From positions 42,565,136-42,629,135 of the forward strand of contig NC_041008.1 of the NCBI RefSeq assembly GCF_004193775.1: DNA of 64,000 nucleotides. The letters run 5' to 3'. Made by a program: the position numbers and the translations under genes. The notes beneath the pieces are model-generated. The model worked only from the letters and a program-made list of their open reading frames with translations, made no database searches and had not been told where the DNA came from. Below, in pieces: positions 48,779 through 63,417 of the stretch. This stretch comes from Glycine soja (Eukaryota; Streptophyta; Magnoliopsida; Fabales; Fabaceae). Position 1 is the first letter of the stretch. The number at the start of each line of letters is the position of its first letter.

Positions 48779-51700
48779 TCAGATTAACCGGATTGATGGA
48801 GGATTACCTGCAGGGAACCTTTGTCTACGGGGCCTTCTGGTTGTCTTGCCCCAACCTGTTAGGCTTCTATCTTCCAATCCCACCCCTTCAATGTTATTAA
48901 GCTGCTGAATAAGTGGGGTGTTTGTTTCAATGTTTGCCACTGGAGGAGGGGGAGGAGTTGGGGTAACCTGTGGCTGTGACCGCCGTCTACCCCTACCACA
49001 TCCACTTCTCCTGTTTAATCCTGAATTCCATGTATGACCTGTTGCTTTCATGAGTCCTCCAAATGTTTGGAGATCTTCTGTTACTTCATGCCTCGATAAA
49101 GATGCAAGGCCTGGAAGGATATCCCTTTGGAAGTCGCTTCGCTGCCTCCCTCTCCTAGCTGGCCCCCTTCGTGTCCGAGTAGGTAACGAGGTTGTTCCAG
49201 TTTCTTCCACTTTGAAGTTTTCTGGAACAAGGGGCTGGGGCATGTAGTCTTCTTCCTTGGTCTCTGTCAGTTTCAATGTCATTGATTCAAAGTAGTCCAT
49301 TCCATCTGAGGAAGATTCCTCATTATCCTCACCATCTTTTTCCCTTGAATTATCACTCTTCTTCTGTAGATCATCCACACACGAGGAAACTATATCCACA
49401 AACCAACTTAGAGAGTCCACCACCGGGCCTTCTGATGGACTGCTGATCACATCATCAACTTGCTGGCAGCAAGAAGATGACAAAACAACAATTGCCTCTG
49501 CTGCATGCCTCATAAGCTCATCCTGCAGCTTTTCAACTGTGTCTTGTGGGCCAAGTGGTGATACTAGAGGAGTTTCAAGCTTCTTTTCTTCAGGAATGGC
49601 ATCCTCCTCTGCCTCAGGAACAGCAGGGACTTCAAGATCTATTTCTGCCTTCGTTTCTAAGTTGGTTGCTGGAATATTTGTCACAAATGCTTCATCCTCA
49701 TTCATACACAAGTTCAGATCAATCTGCTTTCTAGAGTTGGCTTTTGTTGTGGATGATCCTGTCTCACAAACAATAACTTGAGCTACAGCTTGTTCGTCAA
49801 ACTCAGGAACAGAAGCATCACAAGGCAAGTTAATATCAAGTATATGTTTTCTCTGGTTATTTTCCACTAATTCTACATCAGATGGATTAGGAACTGACAC
49901 AGACGAAGAGGTGAATGAAGATGACTCCTTAGCAGAAATATGAGATATGTCAAATATGGGAACCCCAAGAATTTTCCTTTTACTAGAGCTGTCACTAACT
50001 TCTCTCCTCTTTGGCTCTAAATCATTTGAACACAAACCTGTAGTTACATTGTGAATAAATTTTCCATTAGACCCCTTTCCAGATTCATCTTTGTTAGATG
50101 AAGAAGCAAGTTGGAAAACATTTAAACCTCCAGCATTTTGTGCCACATTCTTACATGTTGTCTTGGGTCTAAGCCAAGGCAACACTGCAAGCTGCTCCTC
50201 ATGCTTCTGTTCTCCATCCATGATTCCAAGACCTGACTGGGAAACTAAGGTGTTGGATGAAGCATTAGAAAGTATCCCATTCAAGTTAATATTTTTTGCA
50301 GACTTCATGTCATTGCCATTTGAATTCAAATTTGAACTCTTGTAGCAGTTTGCTGGACCATTGTTGAAGTGTTCAGGAAATTTCTTGCAATCACTATCAT
50401 GGTTGAGATAGCTAATTGAAGAGATGTTCACTGACAGCTCCTTGGACCCAGATAAAGTCCTGGGGTAAAATCCATTTTTCCCAGATGCCTCACATAGAAA
50501 ACCGGGATTAATCTTTGAATTGATATTTAGAGGCCAACTATCTCCCAACATCCCATTACTCTGATGTGACTGGGAACTCCTACTCAAGGAACCAGATGCA
50601 TTAACACATCGAGATGGAGGTGTCTGTACAGATATCAACTTTTGGTTTAGGGTACTACTTGCCATGTCCCAAGATAAGTGAGACCAAGATCTAGCTAAAT
50701 CTGAGGAAGGAGCAATTGCAAAGAGACCATGCCTATGTGATGATGCAACAGACTCTGAAAGCTTATTAGCAGAGTATTCATGATTTCTTTCACTGATATC
50801 TAAACCACTAGCCATCTTTTCCCTCAACAAATCAGTCTTGCTTCGATTAGTTCGACAATCAGATCTAGGCTCATGAGATTTACCGAGTTCATCTTGCATT
50901 GATTGGGAAGATAAAAGTGATTGATCTTGTTTGAGGAGTTGAGGAATGGGTTTTGGATTGCTTTTAGCTTGCCCTGCCATCATTAAAAACTTAATTTTAT
51001 GGCACAATTTATCATATATCACATCAATATTAGTACTTGTTTACTGCCACATAATTGAAAAGGAAGATTTGGTCTAAAAGAAATAGATATATGAATACAA
51101 TGTTTTCTATATAATTAGCAAAATTCTACTTGGAGCAAAAATATCCAATTCACTAATATTAAAAAATATATGTATTTTATCAGCTTATTTTAACAAAATC
51201 ACCACAAACACATGCCAATTTAGCTAATGTTTGTCTTTGACATGTATCAGATAGGAGAGGCAGGTTCAAAATGTAAATTTGAAGCAAACAGCTCAATAAG
51301 AAATCTAACCTGACTCTATTGAAGAAATCCACATTTTTCGATTCCTGTCATTATCCAAATATCCATTATTTCGAGCCCAACTTTCAGTTCCATGATGCGA
51401 GTTCAGTAAATCTTCCTTGGACAAACCAAAGAACCTCGACTTCTGTTTGGCAGATAGATCAGAGCATTCAGTTCCCCCTTGATAGGAATTATGGTTCTGA
51501 GGAGAAACGTATGCAACATCATTTGTTTCTTCCACATGAACAGGTTCATTTAAGTCTGCCAAACCATTTCCGCTTCTTAAAGACTGCTTAGATCTTGAAA
51601 TGTCTTCCTGGCCTGCAGTCTTGCCACCATTGCCACTAAAAAGGTTCATATTGGCTCCCTTTTCATGTTTATAATTTCTATCAGAAAGAAAATTTGTTGT

Positions 51701-52690
51701 GGCACTAATCTTTTCGTCACCAGGCTTTTCATTTTCTTCAGTGTCAATGTACTCATAAGCAGGGAGGTGAAGGTCAAACATTTTTCTCCTCACCTTTGAG
51801 GGTCTGAACCCTAGTATCTCAACATCTTTCGGGCTACTACTCCCATTTGGGGATGGGAACAGAACAGCTTGCTTGCTGATTCCTTTATTAGAACTCAAAG
51901 GAGAATGAATGCCCTCAATGCCTGAAATAGATGGTCTAGCACAAGTAGAACTTCCAACTATTGGAAATCCAGGAACATGCCATTTTTTACCATCTTCAGA
52001 TGTCAACTGAGATGCCAAGGGACCTGTGGAAAATGATGTCTCAACAGATATATGGTTTCTGTGTAAATCTTTCATTTTAACTTCATCCATCAAATCCCTT
52101 TGTACTCTGTATAAGCGGTGAAGTTCAAAGACCTGATTAAATACATAATATAAATATATCAAAAGGTTCACTAATCATAGGGTTCATAAATAAATTAAGC
52201 TGAAAATTACCACCACTCAAGAAAAACCTAAATATAAAATTGATTGAAAGTCAATTTTGCAACAAACTAGTGTTGATAACATGTGTTACTAATCTATTTA
52301 ACTCTGGAGAAGCACAGAAAATCAAAATTCACAATCCAAAAAGCCTCACCACTTTTATTTTTTAATGAACCAATACTACACTTAATCCTTTAACACCCCA
52401 AAACTTCCTCATTGATATTATTTAAGCTTGAGGCCAAGGGGTAAAAAGAGCTAAAACTTTCATACCTGATTTTTAAATATGGCCTCATGCTCAAGCATCG
52501 TCTGCTTCAAATTATCCTTATCATGTGCTGAACATGCATCCGCAGCACCACTTGACAGATAACTATGATAGTACTGCCCATTTGCCAGTGTTTTATCTCC
52601 ATAATATAGGTGCCAGCCGCAACTACTGGATTCCTCATTAAGATCTCTCATTGAATAATATCCTGGCAGAGTCTGAACTTTGGTTCCCAT
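48779..52690 (-). CDS. DUF863 family protein, three coding exons, 1080 aa
   Basis: Coding exons are 52690-52466, 52132-51310 and 50973-48779, all GT-AG, total 3243 nt in frame. The N-terminus MGTKVQTLPGYYSMRDLNEE and the following LEHEAIFKNQVFELHRLYRV are the conserved start of plant DUF863 proteins. The long middle is disordered and rich in serine and asparagine. It holds several DLN-type motifs (LADLNEP, ILDINLP, QIDLNLCMNED) that could recruit co-repressors. The C-terminal signature FQRDILPGLASLSRHEVTED, followed by GGLMKATGHTW and a basic GRGRRRSQPQ tail, is at about residues 975-1040. Function is unknown in the family; nuclear localisation is inferred from the basic tail. The ATG chosen is four bases inside an exon whose acceptor reads CAG-GG-ATG, so the leader is spliced. 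No break is visible. Confidence 0.9.
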
Positions 52691-52693
52691 CCC

Positions 52694-55600
52694 TGAAAAT
52701 TGAACAGTTATATTTACATGAGTTTTACCATCATGAATTATCTGATACATAGCTTCCAGTTCAACCCAAGATTATCACAATCCATACAATATCTTAATTT
52801 ATTTCAAACTCATTAAGAATGTATGCACTTTGGTTAACATTCCATATATTGTATGATGTCAAATACCACAAATAGTCAAACACAATCCATACAAGCAGCC
52901 AAATAGTTGGATGCCTCATGACTCAAACCCAGATTTATTGACATGACATATACTGTGCTAGCAAAGATACTTGCATATCAAGAATTTTTCAGTTTTTCTT
53001 TTTCTTAATTTATCCATTAAATTTACATGAATGATTAAGGGAACTTCTCGGTAAAAAAGAAGTAGTAGTATTGATTAAGAAGACTCACTTCCTTTAAAAC
53101 ACATTGATCAATGTGTACAATGAATGAAATTAAATCTTCAATTTTAATTTAGAATCTGCACAACTTTAGTATGTTTAAAGAGTATTTAAGTAAATTTGTA
53201 AAGTTATTTTTCCACAAGTAGATTAACATTTTAGCAATCAATTTTATTTGGAGAAGAAAAAAAGTTAAATAGATTAGTAATTAATCAAAGACCAAAAGGA
53301 AAACACCTCCAAAGCCATGCTACTTTTGTTAGTCCGCTTCATATAATGAAAAAAAAAGGCATTTGAAAAGTCTATCATTACAATACCATTAAAAACCTTA
53401 GTAGATAAATCTTATACACTTTCTATGAATCCTTTGCATCTTAATCTTAAGTAATAACTATTGTATTCAATTGAAAAACAAAAATGCTCACTAAAGAACC
53501 AATGTTGCCATCATCTCCTAGCAGTCACATATTTCCCCTTGGCTCTTGAACTCTTGCTTGTTTTCTCCCCCCAACTGATTTTATATAAAAAATCTTCTAG
53601 TAATAAATTTTCGACCTCTTCACTCCAGCCCTTGCATATGTAAAGAAGCAAGTATAAATGCTTTACTTTTTAACTCGAAACATGTGAAGTTGTAGTTTTA
53701 GTTGACCACACAGTGTTATAACTCCCAGTTCACATGTGCAATACCACTTTAAAGCCTTCAAAATGCATGACAATAAAGACATTGCACCCAAGTTATGTGG
53801 TGTACAACTTGAATCTAGTTACTACTCCTTTCAACTCCATAAATCAGCTTTTATCTAGAAAGAAAATGTGGATTACCATAAAATCTGCAGGAAAGCAACA
53901 TGTATTTGAGAAAGGATTTAATTAGAAACAGAATTTCCATGTTAGATTTGCAAACCAGATGCAAATGGTACCTGCTGCTAGATTAAGCTAAGTTCATCAC
54001 ATCAGAACAAGCATTTAACTTCAATAGATCAACCATGGTGAAAAAAGTCACTTAACCAGAAGGCGAAAAAAAAGATGAAAATATTTACTAGCTACAACAT
54101 CAACTCGTGAAATCCTAAACCAAAGGACTACTTATGGCAGGTAGAAAACATCTGTAGCGGCTTAAAATATCCGTGCATAATGTAGCTCATACCAATTATC
54201 ACATATGTTAATTTTCAAAAGCCATAACTACATTAACTACCAATTAAAATAACAACTCCTGTGTTCGGGATTATCGATAGAATACTGCATAAAAATGTGG
54301 CAATACCTTGACCTAGACAAACACAACCTACTTTAGACTACCATAACAAGCAAAGACTTCCCTAAAATATTGAAATATGATAAGGGTAGAAATACCCTTC
54401 TAATATGTCAATATTTTTTTTGTTGATAACTTCAACCAAGAATATCAGTGATCACTTCTGACAGTTGAGCAAGCAGCACTTGTATGCCCATGACTTATCC
54501 AGAATCAAATCTTTTGTCCCATTTTCCAATTTCCCCATAAAATACCAACGACTAAGCTAAAATTACCAACAATGACAGGGTTTTTTTTTTTTTTTGCATA
54601 GTTCTAAGTATTTTGATGGAAGGCAAAAGATTTGAATCCGACTTATCACACCACAGCAATAGTAAGAAGTAACCACATTAGAAAATGGACAAAGAACACA
54701 TTCATAATTTAACTATCACGGCAAAGACTCATTAAAGTACCACAACCATATGAGCAATCTGTATGCTTGTATGCTTTCATAAATAATACAAGACTTATTT
54801 ATGCGTTCAAATGTATTAAAACCCACTCATTTTCCTTCAATAATCCCAGGACTGAGTAATTCCAAAATTTTCAGTGAAATAATTATTAGCTTTCAACTTT
54901 GATAGGTACACATAGGCTCATCACTGTAATAAAAAGAATCTATGGAGAAGTGAAGTGAAGTAGCTTTAAACTAAGCAGCAAAACTCATCCTTGACACTAG
55001 GGAACTTATGTCCTTAACTCAAATGTTGAGTAAAAAGAAAGAAGGACAAATAAAAGTAACAGAAAATCTCGATTATATCCATAAAAGTAACTAATCAAAA
55101 AAATAAAAGCAACAGAAAAACCATAATTCTATCCATAATCATCTCAATTCAATTAGAGGAATACAACAATTTTTGGTCTTCGTTTCATAGACAGTGAGAT
55201 TAAAAACACACTCGAAAATACAATAGGGGGAGAACCTAAATGAATGACAAATTCGAACTAAGCAGATCCTATACGACAATTATCAAACCAACGGATATTA
55301 TCTTCTAATGAGAAGAATTAAATACACTAAAAGAAAACATCAGAATATTACAGCTACACATACACAGCAAAATAAATAAACGAAAAAGAAAACAAAATTA
55401 ACTCCAAGCTAAATTACCCCCGAAACAATAGGAACCCAGAATTTCATTTTCATCACACTCATAACTCAATCCACTAGCTCTAGAATAATAAAAACAAAAC
55501 ACCAAATTTACCAAACCATAAAAATTACGATAAATAAGCACAATTCAGAAAAGTATTGCAAAAATTACCTTAAACCCACATCCTCTCATCACGTGCTCTT

Positions 55601-55940
55601 AAGAATCCACCATGGATTTTCCACCATTCAACATCATCATCATCAGAAGAAAAAAATTCAGTGTTTGACTCTCTCACTAAGCAAAAAAACAAAAGGATAG
55701 CTAAAACCAAGAATTGTAGGAGAAACAACGAAGTGGGTGTTGCTGCAACAACATTGAAGAAGCTTAGATCGTCGATTTCGATCTACTGGGGCCACTCTTG
55801 TTCGTCCTTCTCTCTCGCATAAAGAGAAGAACAATAGAAGCTTTTTTTTTTTGTTTAGAGAGAGAAAGAAGAAAATTAAAAAAAAAATAAAAGGAAGAAT
55901 TTGGGAAGATGAGAGAGATCCCAGATAAGAAATCTTCACA
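52694..55940 (-). promoter_or_regulatory. Leader intron and 5' UTR exon of the DUF863 gene
   Basis: A donor on the minus strand at 55568 (TTTAAG then GTAATT) can pair with the acceptor just before the ATG at 52690, giving a leader intron of about 2.9 kb. The proposed 5' UTR exon runs from 55569 to about 55900 and is AG/CT-rich. The intron holds no conserved frame; the small open frames at 53461-53925 are not genes. Confidence 0.55.
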
Positions 55941-58900
55941 CAAACAAACGACGTTCTAAGAACAGTGACATGAAATTTGTCAACATCCGGTCTCTTTATA
56001 TTCTCTGCTTTTTCTACACTCCTCTCTCTCTTTCTTTTCCATTTTTATAAAACAAAAATTAAATAAATGTTTAATTTATTTATTTCGGTCTTTTTGAGGA
56101 TATAAAAAAATAAAAACAAATGCCCATTTCTAGATTCTCTCCACCCTCCTTGCTTTTTGGTACAGATAATCAAGCATTATTAAAATGTAACGGAAAATGC
56201 CATTACACAACTTTTATTTAATAACAATAATTGACATTGATGTTAGCAAATAATATATGAGTAGTAAATTTGTTATTGGAGCTATTATCATTATTGTCTT
56301 AGTTATAGTAAAAATAAATAAATATTATTTTATCAATCATATGAATTTATTGACCTAAAATTATTTTAGCTTAATATACCGTTTTGGATTCAAGTCATGC
56401 ACTTACAATTCTATTAATATTTAGAGAGAGATTTATTCAAATCATGCGTATAAAGGATGTTTGGTTTGGGCCATAGGCAACTAAAACCATGATGAGTTCG
56501 TGATAAAATTAAATTAGTCTAGCATTGCTTTGCACTAAACATAAAAATAAAAGTGATTCACTTTTAAGACAAGGTCAAATCAAACACACACTATAATAAT
56601 AATATTATTTAATTATTTCCAATGATAAATATATACCATTTAGATGACAAAAATAATAATATTTTTTATCTGACCTATTAATATTTTTTATTAAAAATAA
56701 TATTATTCAAGTTGAATATGATTATTATAAATAATAAAATTCTTCTTTTCAATTACATATTCAAAACTACAATAATGTCACACTAGTTGATTCATCTGAC
56801 GATAAAAATAATAATAATGGTATTGTTTTAATAGTAATAATATGGGGTAGTAAAATATAAATAGAATAAATTTGTCAACATGTCTGTATTTCTCCAACAG
56901 CAACGGGCACAACAAACTTGACCAATATTCAATCTTTTCTAGGCTAGTTGTTAGGACTCTATAATGACTTATTAATCAGCGTAATGATATTTATTTAAGA
57001 AAACTGTCATTCTAAACAGAGATTATTATAGAAAACAAGTGGGGCCCATGAAACTAGGATGGAAGGTGAGGTGTTTTCTCTGAATGGCTTGTTGTTTTTG
57101 CTTAATGCAATTCATGCAATGCAAAATGCCCGTTGGGGTTCTAATATTTACAAGAATGGGATTTTGATATATATTTTTTTCTTCTACTTTGTGTTGTGTC
57201 ATTGTGTTGGTTTTTGTTTTCACTTTGGTATTCATTGGTGGAAGGATCCTTTGCCTCAGTCCCTTCTTCCATGAGTACTGTACCTCTTTACCTCTTTATA
57301 GAAAAGAAGGAAATAGATGGTTCCCTTCTTGTATTATTGTAATCCGGCCATCTCGATCATGCACAAAATTACAACCCCAGTCTCCATGCTCAAGTTGTAA
57401 TTTATAACATCTTATTATTAGAGAGAACATATCTGTATAGGATTGAAGGTTTTAAAAAATGTTTTGCCCTGTGATTTGGGTTCTAACATTAAGATTTTTT
57501 AACTTTTCGTCACAATCCTAATTGAGATTATATTGATTGTATTTGTTTATGATTTAAAAGCTATAAAATTGTAACGCAATGACAACTGATATTTAAAAGC
57601 TTAATTGGATCATATTTCAATCTTCAAGTTTAAGGGAAAGTGAAAAAAGGAATGGAATAAAAGGACATTTATGTCCAAACTCTTGCCAGAAAGACTATTG
57701 CGTTGTCATGCATTGCTTTTGGATGGGATAGCATATCCATATGTTGTACGAATTTATTGTTCATCATGTCATGTATAATAAATTTGACCTTTAAATTCTC
57801 ATAATCTCCTTTCTTTGTAATTTACATGTCATTTTATTTTGTAATACAGAAACATGTCTTCTAAATTTTTATATAATATATGAAACTAATTTTTTAATAT
57901 AATTATTGGATTAAGATTTAAAGCAATTTTTTTCTTATTTTTAATTATAGTTAAACCCCTTTGGTCAATATTACATATAATAAATATTTATAAATAATCT
58001 TCAATTAAATAATCTTCTTTTAAATACTTTTGAATTTATATTCTTACTTTATTTATATTTACAAAAGTTGGTTCAATGTACAAAATACTTACCAGGAATA
58101 CTTTGAATTCATTGAAATTCTATGAAAGACCAAATCCAATATTTGCCATCTACCTACAATTGAAAAGTCGTATCTCTTTGTGTTTTATATTGTGAATCGC
58201 CAAGTATCTCTAAAGGCTTAAAGTTCTAAGGTAGATGTTTTTAGTTAAATTATTTTATTGTTTTCATGGCATATTTTGCTTTTGTTTTCATGCACATTAA
58301 TAAGAAGATATATATATTAAACTCAAGATCTAATTAATATTAAACGTATAAATTGTTTCAAGCTTTTTACTTCGTAATTTACTTTTTAAATTAACTTTTA
58401 AATAATAAGAAATTAAATTGTATGACTTTCTTTCAAACATCACTTCTTATTACATTAAATTCTGTTATTTTGCGGAGAGGAGTTTGATCCATTCTTTTGA
58501 GGTTTGAGCTGAGTAAGATCTTTAAAGCCCACAAAGCTTTTCTTATTAAGCTTTAATGTAATTATATTTTTAAGATATCGACTTGAGATTTTTTTTGTTA
58601 AATTAGAATAACTCTTTGCATTAATTTATAGTACATTTAACTCTTTTAAATGCAATGAAGAAAAAAATTAAAATCAAACCTAAAAGTATTATTTTGTTAC
58701 ATTATATTTCAAACTGTATTTACACAATTTACTTGCCTTTTTTATCACAATTTACTTACCTAAGTTAGAAAAAGTTAAAATGCTGAAATTAATGAAAAAG
58801 AAAATCCTTTAGCTTCTATATGTAATGAAAAAGTTAAAATACAATTTGCATATTTTGTATTTTGCAGGATCTTTTATGATAAACGATATTCTACATAAGA

Positions 58901-61819
58901 AAGAAAGCTCAATCTATCTATTTCACAAAGTAAAATAAACCCACAGCTGGCTCTTGCAAGGTGCGTTTACTAAAGATTAATTTTGAAACAAAAAAAAAAT
59001 GAGTTGTTTGGTTTGAAAAATATTTTTTAAGTTATAAAAATATCACCTTATTTTTAATTTTTTTCAAAAAAATTATGTATTAAACAATAAAAATAAATTT
59101 TTATACAAACTTTTGAAAATAAAAAATGAAATAAAGTAACGAATGTGAAAATGCAAATACAAATAAAATTTTCAAACTATTCCACATTCATGTTTTTCAA
59201 ATCTATTTTTAAAAATACAAATATGAATCTATTTTAAAATAAACTGAATCACGAATGTAATTCTATTTTTATGAACAGAAAATAGTTGGTAAGTAATAAT
59301 GAATACATGTGAAAATGATTCGTTTTCACTGGGGACCGATTTACAGAAGCGACCTAGGCTCCCAACTACTACTACTTCCTTTGTGTGTGTATATATATAT
59401 AGCTTAATTTATTGAAATTGTTTACTTTTAAACTTTTTATATATACATTTCTTCTCGGATTCATCCATAATAATGCATATTTTTCATGGTGAAACACTAT
59501 CCATGTTAGTGATGTGTGACCAAGGTTACTTTAAGGAAATTTTGAAATAAATGAAAACTAAAAATAAATTTTCTTATTAAATATATTGTTTAGATTATTT
59601 TATCGACTTAACGTAAGAACACTTTATATTAATATATCAATCCTATGATTTCATAATAATGTATATTAAAAAGATTTAAATATATCTTCATATATGTAAT
59701 ATATTTCTTTTTCAATTTATTATCTAAAAAAATATATTTTTTACTTTATCACTTAATATTTTAAAACTTTTATGACTGGTACAGGATGTTAGTACAAGTT
59801 CGTGATAATATTATATTTTATTAGTTTGTTACATTATTATTTTTTCGATGTAATATTTTGTTAGTTAGTTCCGTTATTATTTGATAGATCAAGATTAATG
59901 ACAAATATAAAAATAAAATTTTTAAAATGTCATATTAATTATATATATATAGTAATAAACTAAAAATGCGACGTATTATATATATGAAAAACATTTTAAT
60001 TTAATTTAATTTAAAAGATGATGAAATTGATTTATTTTAAGAGAAATTCATTTTCAAATTTTTAAAATAATAATTCGAGTATAAAAATGAATCATTTAAA
60101 TAAATAAGTATTCATTCTTCAAACCTTACTTTGCTTAAATAGCATTAATTGACACTCAATCCAACTTCTATAGATGCCTGAGCACACTTCATTCTTCGAT
60201 TACAACCCAACATTGTGAGGATCCAAATCCAAGGAATGGCAACCTCTGTAGTCCTTCTGTCAGAGGTGACATTTGTACTACAGAAGCACAGAGTGGTACC
60301 ATTTTTTTATTCGATGTTTATTTAACAAGCAAAAAGCATGCATAAGTAACACCCACAATAATCACCTCTGACAATAGACATAGGTCAGAATCAGATATCA
60401 AATTCAAATACTAACATCTCTCAGTTTTAAGTAAAGCCAGGCAATGGAAACCGTCATTAATTATTGTCACGTTACAAAACCTCAATGATTCCAATAATTT
60501 TTATTCGCTTACTATAAATGGTGTAGCACGTTGGATTTTTTTCACTTAATAATTAGCTTAGAAGAGCTGATGTATATGTTTGATTTTGAGTTGAAAATAA
60601 TGTTACAAGTATTTAAATATAAATCTAACGAATATAAATAAAATAAACATAAAAAAGTTTTGATTCGTAGATAAAATTATTTTTTCCTCAAATATAATTT
60701 TGCAACGAATTCTTAAATTTTTAAATATCAAGTTTTTGAGAAAAGATATTATCCAAGTGAATTGATTCTTTCATCCATCTTTATGATTATATTTGTTAAG
60801 ATATTTTAATTAATTGTTAACTTTTTTTAGTAGTAAAAACTTGTTTCATTTTTGGGTAAAAATTTTTTTAATAATTTTTTAGTCATTTGTAGCATTTTTT
60901 AAGATATTATCTTCTAATTTTTAAATTTTTATATTTTATTCCATTTTTATTATCAATATATTTATCTAATTTACTAGTTATTTTTTTTTAAATATTTTTC
61001 TGTCATTTTATATTTTTTAGCTCCTTCAACATCTAATTTTATTAAATACTTTTAATTTAATAAATTAAACTTTCAACCACCAGCTTTCAACTTTCAGCCC
61101 CCCCTAGTGTTTTAATTAGTTTTTTCAAACATAACTTATATTATAAATTTAATTCTTTTTTAGTGTTATTTGTCATTAAGTCACATACCCTTTTTTTTAT
61201 ATATCTAACTAGCACAATATTCGTGCTTCCACAACGGGTGACTCGATGCTTTTGCACGTTTTATAGCTAACAAATATAAATAATATAATACATATCCAAT
61301 TTATTAAGATCACTCCTATTAAAGGAATCAATATTTATTTGATGAATGTATTGCTTACAAAAATTTTAACTATACTTTTTTGTGGTCAAGAAGAACAAAA
61401 CAATAAGATGAAAACCTTTGGGATGCAAATTTGTATATTAAAAACACGTTTTTTTACTTCATTGATCCATAATTTTTTTAATTTAGAAAATAAAATTAAA
61501 ATCAAAAAAATAAAATACTTAAAAGACTAAACGGTATTCTAATCTTATTTAAATAAAAAAATATATAAGTGATAATTGTGAATATATATGACACCAAAGC
61601 AAGGTAGGGAAAAATAATTTAAAAAGTAAAAGGTGTTTTTAACACATATCAAAATCTATTATTATTCAATACAAAAAAAAAAAAAAACATATAGGTAATG
61701 ATTGTGAATAGACATTATAATGACAAGGCTGTATATGTCATTTTTCGCCCTAGTTCCCATCCTGGATCTCTATCTGAGATAAAAAAAGAAAAATTGTATT
61801 CTTCCTCATCCCTATTCAA
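55941..61819. other. Long gene-poor AT-rich interval
   Basis: No family-matching frame. The overlapping frames at 57026-57407 on both strands lie in a slightly GC-richer patch but match nothing I know. A 27-codon frame at 60236 (MATSVVLLSEVTF) is too short to support. Confidence 0.5.
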
Positions 61820-62420
61820 GGTCAAGTATATTTATTATGTGTTAGTCATTGTCCACTAAAATTTGTTATTGACAACAATATATTTGTAGATATTTTAAAT
61901 TAGATTCAGAATAATTTTTACTACAAAAATCTCAATTTTATAATATAAATATTTGTCAACAAAATATTTACTTATGAAATTATTTAATTTTTTATACAAT
62001 TTCTATTTTAAAATTATTTTATAAAATTTTAATTAAAATAAATTTAGCTAATTAATTTATAATTAATTTTTACCCACCCCGTCCTTATTTAGGGTCAAGT
62101 ATATTTGTCCTGGTTCCCTTCTTAGCCATTAAAAATAATTACTATAAAATAATATATTTGTAGATATTTTAAATTAGAATTAAATTATTTTTTAGTATAA
62201 AAATATTAACCAAATAATACAAATATCAATAAAAAAATATTTATTTATGAAATTATTTAAACTTATTTTATAAGATTTTTAAGTAAAAATAATTTTATAA
62301 AATTTTAAAATAAGAATTTTACCATCCAATGGATATATCGATCTCGTCTCCATTTTTTCCACTAAGAATGACTATTACTTTAAAACAATATATTATATTA
62401 GTAATCTAATTTTAAGGAAT
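61820..62420. repeat. Tandem array of diverged about 274-bp units
   Basis: GGTCAAGTATATTT occurs at 61820 and 62093, and AATATATTTGTAGATATTTT at 61877 and 62151, an offset of 273-274. A third, weaker and shorter copy (CATTTTTTCCACTAAGAATG, then AACAATATATTATATTAGTA) follows at about 62350. Confidence 0.75.
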
Positions 62421-62519
62421 AGATATAAGTATAAATATGAAAGAGGAAAGAAGATAAGAAAAATAAAGAGAAAGAAAAGTTTTGGAATGAAAAATTATAA
62501 GAGTTATATGTATCTTAAG

Positions 62520-62521
<2 letters not shown>

Positions 62522-62584
<63 letters not shown>
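62522..62584. repeat. (TA)n microsatellite, about 31 units
   Basis: Uninterrupted TA run. Confidence 0.95.
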
Positions 62585-62587
<3 letters not shown>

Positions 62588-62938
62588 GATTAACAAAATA
62601 TTGATTCATACTATTTGGAAAAGAAAAATTGTAATATAATATTACAACAAAAAATATTTAATATAATACATGAATAATGGTATGTAATGTCATAATAATA
62701 TGATAAAATATAAATATATTTTACTATATGCAATAATAACGAGACAGGGGGGAAAGTGAAAAGAGTCGGTAGGAGTTGTATTTTTTTAGAAAAAAAAAAG
62801 AAGAGAAAAAAATCTTAAAAAAAAAGAAAATCAAATGAAAAAAAAAAGTTAGAGAGGAAATAAAAGAAATTTGAGCATTAATTTTTTTAATTAAATTGTA
62901 ACATGTTTTTACAAAAGATTAAATTTTTATATTTGTGT

Positions 62939-63349
62939 TTAATATAATAATATATAGTAGATAAAAATAACTTTTTTCTTTTTAATATTTGTTAACTTTA
63001 TAGTATTTTTAATGAAATATAAACTATCTTTTAAATATGAACATGATAACTTAAAATATTGTATTACACAAAAATAAATATTTAATAAAGTACATACATA
63101 ATATATAATATCTTAATAATAATAATAATAATTTTTTGGCTGATAAAATGATAAGGGTTTTTAATTTTAATATAATAATATATAATAGATAAAAATAAAT
63201 TTTTTCTATTTGTTAACTTTATAGTATTTTAATGTAGTATAAATTATAACATGATAACTAATTTGCAGGAAAAAAAATATGAACATGATAACTTAAATAT
63301 AGTATTACACAAAAATAAATATTTAATAAAGTACATAAATAATAATATC

Positions 63350-63350
<1 letters not shown>
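62939..63350. repeat. Tandem duplication, about 228-242-base period
   Basis: TAATATAATAATATATA (62940 and 63168), TTTGTTAACTTTATAGTATT, GAACATGATAACTTAAA (63039 and 63281) and AAATAAATATTTAATAAAGT recur in the same order. Each copy ends in a trinucleotide run, AAT in the first and ATT in the second. The second copy has a 14-base insertion relative to the first. Confidence 0.85.
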
Positions 63351-63396
<46 letters not shown>

Positions 63397-63417
63397 TATT
63401 ATTATTATTATTATTAT
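63351..63417. repeat. (ATT)n microsatellite
   Basis: About 22 ATT units with one interruption, at the right edge of the second copy of the preceding duplication. Confidence 0.95.

Noticed and set aside
2808..52690. Operon-like organisation, because all five genes are on one strand
   Set aside because: Genes are 4-20 kb apart, have their own promoters or leaders and are eukaryotic; shared orientation is probably inherited from the ancestral block or chance.
57026..57407. Overlapping frames on both strands
   Set aside because: No recognisable domain, no splice partners and no codon pattern.
60236..60319. Small frame beginning MATSVVLLSEVTF
   Set aside because: About 27 codons, no neighbours or homologue known to me.
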